Origin: an uncultured Paraglaciecola sp.
GTDB lineage: Bacteria; Pseudomonadota; Gammaproteobacteria; Enterobacterales; Alteromonadaceae
Direction: 5' to 3'
DNA length: 64,000 bases
Assembly (NCBI RefSeq): GCF_937123705.1
Contig: NZ_CAKZKO010000205.1
Location: forward strand, 1-64,000
The notes under the pieces were generated by a model, which was not told the origin of the DNA, searched no databases, and saw only the letters and a list, made by a program, of their open reading frames with translations. Shown here piece by piece: positions 62,737 to 64,000 of this stretch. Each line of letters starts with the position of its first letter. Positions within the stretch are counted from its first letter, which is position 1. The position numbers and the translations under genes are program-made.

Positions 62737-63822
62737 ATGTCTCTATATTTTACGACTCGGCAAAAAGAAATCCTTACTGGCATCTGTATAATTGTTTTAT
62801 TTGTGGGAGCATTTGCTAGTGCTGAAATAATTCTAAGATTAGAACAAAGACTTAATTTTGGGGAAGTAACAGTAGAAAAATCAAGTGCATTTTATATTCA
62901 GGAAAGCACTAAGTTACGTTTACCTAAACCGCACGCAACTATGGGTAAAATTTCTTTCAATTCCTTAGGTTTTAGAGGGCCTGAATTATCCTCTGAGGTA
63001 GATAAGATTAGAATTGGTTTTCTTGGAAGTTCTATTACCTTCGACCCTTATGTTTTTGATGAAGCCATGACATGGCCAGCTGTTGCAACAACTAACCTGC
63101 AAAACGCTTTTCCAGGTTGCTCATTTGAGTATTTTAACGCAGGAGTCCCTGGAACCGGTACTGAAAAGGTACTTTTACACTACAAAGCCAACGTAGCAAA
63201 AATTAACGCTGATTTAGTCGTCCTCATGACGGATGATAGTAACGGTGTATTCAATGATCTCGCTAAGAGACAGGGAGTGAGCTTAACAAAACACTCCAAA
63301 AAAAGCATATTGGCACAATATTCATTGTTTTGGGAAAAACTTGAAAAAAATATGGATGTGGAGCGTGAAAAACGATTGTTAGTAAATAAAAAATCTGCAC
63401 TTACGTATACAGAAGATTCTGTGACAGAGTTCTACAGAGCTACTATGGCTAACTTAATCAATGAAATAAAAAACGATGATGCACTGCCAGTCATTTTGGG
63501 ATATGGACAACAATATAGACCGAATAATAATGAAAGTATTGATGCTCTCGCGACCGCCGTATATTACATGCCTTATATGGCTAAAGATGATTTCAATGTT
63601 ATTTCCACTTTCTACAACAATGCAAATCAACAGTTAGCAGAGAAACTTAATGTTCCTTTCATTCCTTGGGAATATGGTGTTGAAGGTAGCGCAGAAAATT
63701 TTAAGGATTCTAGGCACTTTAGCCAGCAAGGTAGTCTGATGCTGGGGCGGCTAATTGCTAGTCAATTGATAGGAAATCAGCAATTTTTAGATAAAGTAGG
63801 CGAATGTGCAACTAATGGTTAG
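62737..63822 (+). CDS. Membrane-anchored SGNH/GDSL-type protein (DltD/AlgX-like role)
   Basis: A 361-residue protein with an N-terminal membrane anchor (about residues 13-32) and a periplasmic SGNH domain. Block I is GSSIT (97-101, nucleophile Ser99), block II NAGVPGTG, and the Asp-His pair is DSRH (Asp324, His327). These hydrolases/acyltransferases pass acyl groups from an MBOAT relay to the polymer. Two bases separate it from the 45-residue protein. The start ATG 62737 places the anchor at the N-terminus. Confidence 0.88.
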   Translation: MSLYFTTRQKEILTGICIIVLFVGAFASAEIILRLEQRLNFGEVTVEKSSAFYIQESTKLRLPKPHATMGKISFNSLGFRGPELSSEVDKIRIGFLGSSITFDPYVFDEAMTWPAVATTNLQNAFPGCSFEYFNAGVPGTGTEKVLLHYKANVAKINADLVVLMTDDSNGVFNDLAKRQGVSLTKHSKKSILAQYSLFWEKLEKNMDVEREKRLLVNKKSALTYTEDSVTEFYRATMANLINEIKNDDALPVILGYGQQYRPNNNESIDALATAVYYMPYMAKDDFNVISTFYNNANQQLAEKLNVPFIPWEYGVEGSAENFKDSRHFSQQGSLMLGRLIASQLIGNQQFLDKVGECATNG

Positions 63823-63877
63823 GTTTTAGTTAGGCACGTAGATTCGTTTCGTTAAAATTTGGGTAAATAATAATAAA

Positions 63878-64000
63878 ATGTTTAAAAAAAGTTTCTATAT
63901 TTTTATCTGGATTGTAATACCCACTATTGTTTTAACATCCTACTTAATCTTCACCAAAGAAGCCGCTGTAGTCACCCCTCAAGCTTTGTCATCTGCCGAA
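63878..64000 (+). CDS. Start of a gene truncated by the window edge
   Basis: ATG 63878 opens a frame of 41 codons that runs off the end. The N-terminus (KKSFYIFIWIVIPTIVLTSYLIF) is a signal peptide or membrane anchor, followed by a polar Ala/Val-rich region. It follows the SGNH gene on the same strand after 55 bases. It might be a membrane-fusion or further export component, but nothing decides this. Confidence 0.6.
   Translation, partial: MFKKSFYIFIWIVIPTIVLTSYLIFTKEAAVVTPQALSSAE

Overview
The window comes from a Gram-negative gammaproteobacterium, most likely a marine member of the Alteromonadales (Alteromonas, Glaciecola or Paraglaciecola type). This is an inference from gene content and order: typA-glnA-ntrB-ntrC, rraB beside plsC, a leuLABCD operon of enterobacterial/alteromonad type, a TonB-dependent receptor with phosphatases, and a large exosortase A (XrtA) exopolysaccharide locus. 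There are no rRNA or tRNA genes to fix the genus.

Layout. 1-2200: end of an unidentified gene, an LspA-type signal peptidase, a delta-class carbonic anhydrase and a histidine-rich outer-membrane protein. 2300-9470: nitrogen control, with typA facing away from glnA, then ntrB and ntrC; the DNA shows a sigma-54 promoter and NtrC sites at glnA and an NtrC site in front of ntrB. 9490-11940: an Hpt/HD-GYP protein, a PlsC-type acyltransferase and rraB. 11986-16708: a phosphorus-scavenging cluster (TonB receptor and two secreted phosphatases) behind six PhoB half-sites spaced exactly 11 bp apart. 17042-22034: the leucine operon on the minus strand, with a readable leader peptide and attenuator.

22107-63822 is mainly an XrtA-type exopolysaccharide locus. 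The minus-strand operon 22107-26991 encodes export: Wza-like lipoprotein, chain-length regulator, tyrosine autokinase and a beta-barrel. The divergent plus-strand operon encodes the priming transferase, deacetylase, FemAB-like protein, glycosyltransferases, exosortase A with a fused EpsI domain, and an amidotransferase. After long arrays of hairpin repeats, which surround a small GIY-YIG nuclease gene, the plus strand continues with glycosyltransferases, a PaaK-like ligase, an O-ligase and a flippase. A more variable part follows: asparagine-synthase-like proteins, a frameshifted acyltransferase, and minus-strand insert genes. The two XrtA-associated hydrolases come next. No PEP-CTERM substrate protein was seen.

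The right end (58676-63822) is the most unusual part: an adenylating ligase fused to a carrier domain, a sulfotransferase, an MBOAT acyltransferase, a 45-residue single-pass membrane protein, and a membrane-anchored SGNH protein, all tightly packed. The component list resembles the Gram-positive Dlt teichoic-acid alanylation machine (DltA+DltC, DltB, DltX, DltD). The small protein even ends in an F-x-Y-x-x-L pattern like the C-terminus of DltX. I propose an acyl relay that decorates the exopolysaccharide (inference). Further points of interest are two microproteins, a probable homopolymer frameshift, and repeat families whose hairpin stems vary in a compensated way.
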